From Planctomycetota bacterium (lineage in GTDB: Bacteria; Planctomycetota; UBA8742; UBA2392), in assembly GCA_015075515.1 (NCBI GenBank), contig JABTUE010000004.1, forward strand, positions 543,361 to 607,360: a DNA stretch of 64,000 nt, written 5' to 3'. Of this stretch, positions 61,780-64,000 are shown piece after piece. The notes beneath the pieces were generated by a model. That model ran no database searches, had not been told where the DNA came from, and saw only the letters and a list, made by a program, of their open reading frames with translations. A program made the translations under genes and the position numbers. Positions within the stretch are counted from its first letter, which is position 1. Every line of letters starts with the position of its first letter.

Positions 61780-63240
61780 GTGCACGCTGAAACCGCTTAT
61801 CTGTTTCGCCACGCGCTGCTGCGCGACGCGGCCTATGAGATGCAGTTGCCCACAGATCGGGCACGGCTGCACGAACTGGCGTTCTTCCTGATTGAGCAAG
61901 CCTTTGGCGGCCGGGCGCCCGAGCCGCCCTCACTGGACGCGATTGACCCGCCGAAGCTGGAGCCGCACCCGACCGACCCTGTCGCCGCCGAATTGGCCGA
62001 ACACGCCCGCCTGGCACTGCAAGCGCAGATCTCAAGCCAGCAAACGTCGGGAGCTTCCAGCCCCCAGCCTGAAACGGGCGTGACGCCCGCACTGCACCGT
62101 TTGTATTTGCGCCGCGCGGCCGAGCATGCGGAAGCCCATTACCAACCAGCATCCAGCGCCGATCTGTGGTCGCGGCTGGCAGCGGAACTGTCTCAGGCTG
62201 CGCAGGTCGAAGCCACCCGCCGCGCCGGCATGGCCTGGTTCTGGTGCGGAAACGCCACCCTGGCCGAGCCCTGCCTGCACAAGGCCGTACAGGCAGCTCA
62301 CGCGCTGGGTAACCGGCGCATCGAAGTGCAGGCCTTGAGCGACTTGGCCGTGCATTACCGTAACACCGGCCGACCGTCTGATGCCATGAGCCTGCATGAG
62401 CAGGCTCTGGCGCTCGCGCGCGCCGAGGGCAACCAGCGCGCCGAATGTTTCAATCTCGGAAATCTTGCGATCAACCTGTTTGACGCGGGCAACATGCAAC
62501 GGGCTGAGGAACTCCATCGCGAGGTTATCACCCGCAGCCGCCAGCTTGGTCTGAGGCGCACCGAAGCGATTGCATTGGCCGGCCTGGCCTCGGTGCAGGA
62601 AGTCACCGGAAGCATTGATCAGGCTTACCAAAACCTTCAGCTCGCGCTGGCCATTGCGCGCGAGACAGGCGACCGCCGCATCGAGTCCACTACATTGGCC
62701 AATCTGGCAAATGTGGAGATTGGCAGAGGAAGACTGAGCGATGCCAACCGACTGATACAGCAGGCTCTGGAGATACAAAGAGCGACGGGTGACGTACGAA
62801 GTCAGGCCGTCACTGTGGCCAACCTGGCTGTTCTTTGTCAGCGTCAGGGCGATGCAATCCGGGCTGAACGCTATCACGTCCTGGCAAGGGCGCTTGCCAT
62901 TGAGGTCAATGACCAGAGTTGCCTGGCCTTTGTGCTTGCAAATCTTGCGGCGCTCTACAGGGCGACCGAAAGGCTGGCACTGGCTGAACAGACGTTCGAA
63001 GAGGCATTGCGTATCCATGCCCGGACAGGTGAGCGCCGCCTTGAAGCCTCCTGCATGTGCGAAGCAGCTCTTTGCCACCTCGCGTTAGGACGCATCGAGC
63101 GCGCAGCCGCCATGTGGCATGCCGGGGTTAAAGTGTTGGCGCAAATTCCAGCCCCGGAAGACCTGCGCCTGCACCGGGCCTCCATGCGTGAAGCCTGTGC
63201 CAGGGCCGGCGTGCCCCCCTTTGATGAGGGCGCGCCATGA
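61780..63240 (+). CDS. TPR protein A2, array unit 2
   Basis: The GTG start at 61780 mirrors that of A1. The gene is 1461 bp, exactly as long as A1 (486 residues). About the first 240 bases are nearly identical to A1 (seven differences counted), then the sequence diverges into other TPRs (EGNQRAECFNLGNLAINLFD; SIDQAYQNLQLALAIARET). It ends CARAGVPPFDEGAP, like A1. It is translationally coupled by ATGA to the next gene. Its TPRs differ from those of A1, so ligand choice may differ while the N-terminal contact is kept. Confidence 0.78.
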   Translation: MHAETAYLFRHALLRDAAYEMQLPTDRARLHELAFFLIEQAFGGRAPEPPSLDAIDPPKLEPHPTDPVAAELAEHARLALQAQISSQQTSGASSPQPETGVTPALHRLYLRRAAEHAEAHYQPASSADLWSRLAAELSQAAQVEATRRAGMAWFWCGNATLAEPCLHKAVQAAHALGNRRIEVQALSDLAVHYRNTGRPSDAMSLHEQALALARAEGNQRAECFNLGNLAINLFDAGNMQRAEELHREVITRSRQLGLRRTEAIALAGLASVQEVTGSIDQAYQNLQLALAIARETGDRRIESTTLANLANVEIGRGRLSDANRLIQQALEIQRATGDVRSQAVTVANLAVLCQRQGDAIRAERYHVLARALAIEVNDQSCLAFVLANLAALYRATERLALAEQTFEEALRIHARTGERRLEASCMCEAALCHLALGRIERAAAMWHAGVKVLAQIPAPEDLRLHRASMREACARAGVPPFDEGAP

Positions 63241-64000
63241 GCAGCGCTGAAACGGCCTACCTGTTCCGCCATGCCCTGCTGCGTGAGGCGGCCTACGACT
63301 TGCAGTTGCCCACGGACCGCGCGCGCCTGCATGGGCTGACGTTCTTCCTGATTGAGCAAGCCTTCGGTGGCCGCGCGCCTGAGCCTCCCCCGCTGGATGC
63401 CGTTGACCCGCCGCCCTGTCCGGAACACGGCACGGACCTTGTCGCCGCCGAGCTGGCCTATCACGCGCGGCAGGCCCTGGGGGTGCGGGACTTGGGCCCG
63501 CAGGACGAAGCAAGCACGCTGGCGACCCTGTATCAACTCTACCTGCACCGCGCGGCCGAGTATTTGGAGCGCGTGTTTCGGCCGCAGGCATCGGTGCAGG
63601 CATGGCAAGGGCTGGCTGAACTGATGGCAGGGGCTGCCCAGGGTGAATGTAAGCGCCGCGCGGGCACTGTACTCTTTCAAGCTGGCGAGCCGTTGGAAGC
63701 GCAAAGTGCGTTTACGCAAGCCTTGAAAACAGCACGTGAAGTCGGCAACCGGCGTTCCGAGGGATTGGCGCTGGGCAACCTGGCGCTTGTCTATCACGAA
63801 ACCGGGCGCGTGGAGCAGGCCGAGCGCATGCACGAGCAGGCCCTTGCCATTGCCCGTGAGGTCGGCGACCGGCGTTTCGAGGGCGTCACCCTGGGCAACC
63901 TGGCGAATGTCTATCTAGAAACCGGGCGTGCAGAGCAGGCCGAGCGAATGTACGAGCAGGCCCTTGCCATGGCCCGTGATGTCGGCAACCGGCGTTTCGA
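63237..64000 (+). CDS. TPR protein B2, array unit 2, partial
   Basis: The ATG at 63237 overlaps the A2 stop (ATGA). At least 254 residues are present; the gene runs off the right edge. The module is B-type: YLFRHALLREAAYDLQLP, then ARLHGLTFFLIEQAFGG. Then a linker, helical spacers and the first TPRs (GNLALVYHETGRVEQAER; LGNLANVYLETGRAEQAER) follow. It is the counterpart of B1 in the second unit. Confidence 0.75.
   Translation, partial: MSSAETAYLFRHALLREAAYDLQLPTDRARLHGLTFFLIEQAFGGRAPEPPPLDAVDPPPCPEHGTDLVAAELAYHARQALGVRDLGPQDEASTLATLYQLYLHRAAEYLERVFRPQASVQAWQGLAELMAGAAQGECKRRAGTVLFQAGEPLEAQSAFTQALKTAREVGNRRSEGLALGNLALVYHETGRVEQAERMHEQALAIAREVGDRRFEGVTLGNLANVYLETGRAEQAERMYEQALAMARDVGNRRF

Noticed and set aside
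1..64000. tRNA, rRNA, insertion sequences or phage genes
   Set aside because: I saw no cloverleaf, rRNA, transposase, integrase or long terminal inverted repeats; the window reads as core chromosome with paralogous expansion.

Overview
This GC-rich window of bacterial chromosome carries about 40 real genes. It has no rRNA, tRNA, CRISPR array or insertion sequence that I can see. The organism is a diderm: there are a secretin, ExbB/ExbD energisers, lipoproteins with lipoboxes and Sec signal peptides. Very large alanine/glycine-rich secreted repeat proteins, YdjY-type lipoproteins, TPR-rich proteins, REC-SpoIIE phosphatases and Cys-containing C-terminal sorting tails together resemble Planctomycetota or a related uncultured phylum. 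That placement is an inference, not proven.

Layout. 1-3837: a giant secreted repeat protein (minus strand, runs off the left edge). 3.9-17.9 kb: mostly minus-strand housekeeping and envelope genes (TPR lipoprotein, coiled-coil protein, PlsC on plus, aminotransferase, UbiA-like prenyltransferase, M23-type peptidase, EI24/CysZ-like membrane protein, cyclase-like protein, HyuB, class V aminotransferase, TPR protein), with a broken pilin-like gene at 13 kb. 18-27 kb (plus): two REC-SpoIIE phosphatases, a secreted Ig-like repeat protein, and the polyphosphate pair ppk1-ppx. 27-33 kb: DUF2188 protein, CAP-domain protein, hydrolase plus HyuA, rhodanese, malate dehydrogenase. 33-44 kb (minus): two exported alpha-solenoid proteins, ExbB, two ExbD, a YdjY lipoprotein, a membrane protein and inositol-phosphate synthase. 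44.4-52.5 kb (minus): a type IV pilus/secretion inner-membrane assembly locus: a PilM-PilN fusion, a PilO-like protein, an EF-hand membrane protein and a secretin. 52.7-58.4 kb (minus): a tightly overlapping group psd / STN-like protein / pssA / Sua5-phosphatase fusion / rpiB, then a conserved unknown. 58.4-64 kb (plus): four tandem TPR genes sharing one N-terminal module, running off the right edge.

The most unusual region is that last one. The four TPR genes are two copies of a two-gene unit: each unit has a GTG-started A gene (both 1461 bp) coupled by an ATGA overlap to an ATG-started B gene. The A genes share about 240 nearly identical bases at the 5' end and then diverge. The shared module looks like the winged-helix tail that follows the NTPase in STAND-type ATPases, but no NTPase is present. 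Other points of interest are the PilM-PilN fusion, the EF-hand protein in the PilP position, a pilin-like gene interrupted by TGA, a cyclase-like protein without its catalytic Asn/Arg, and two unrelated secreted proteins with poly-Gly-Cys-TM-Arg tails.
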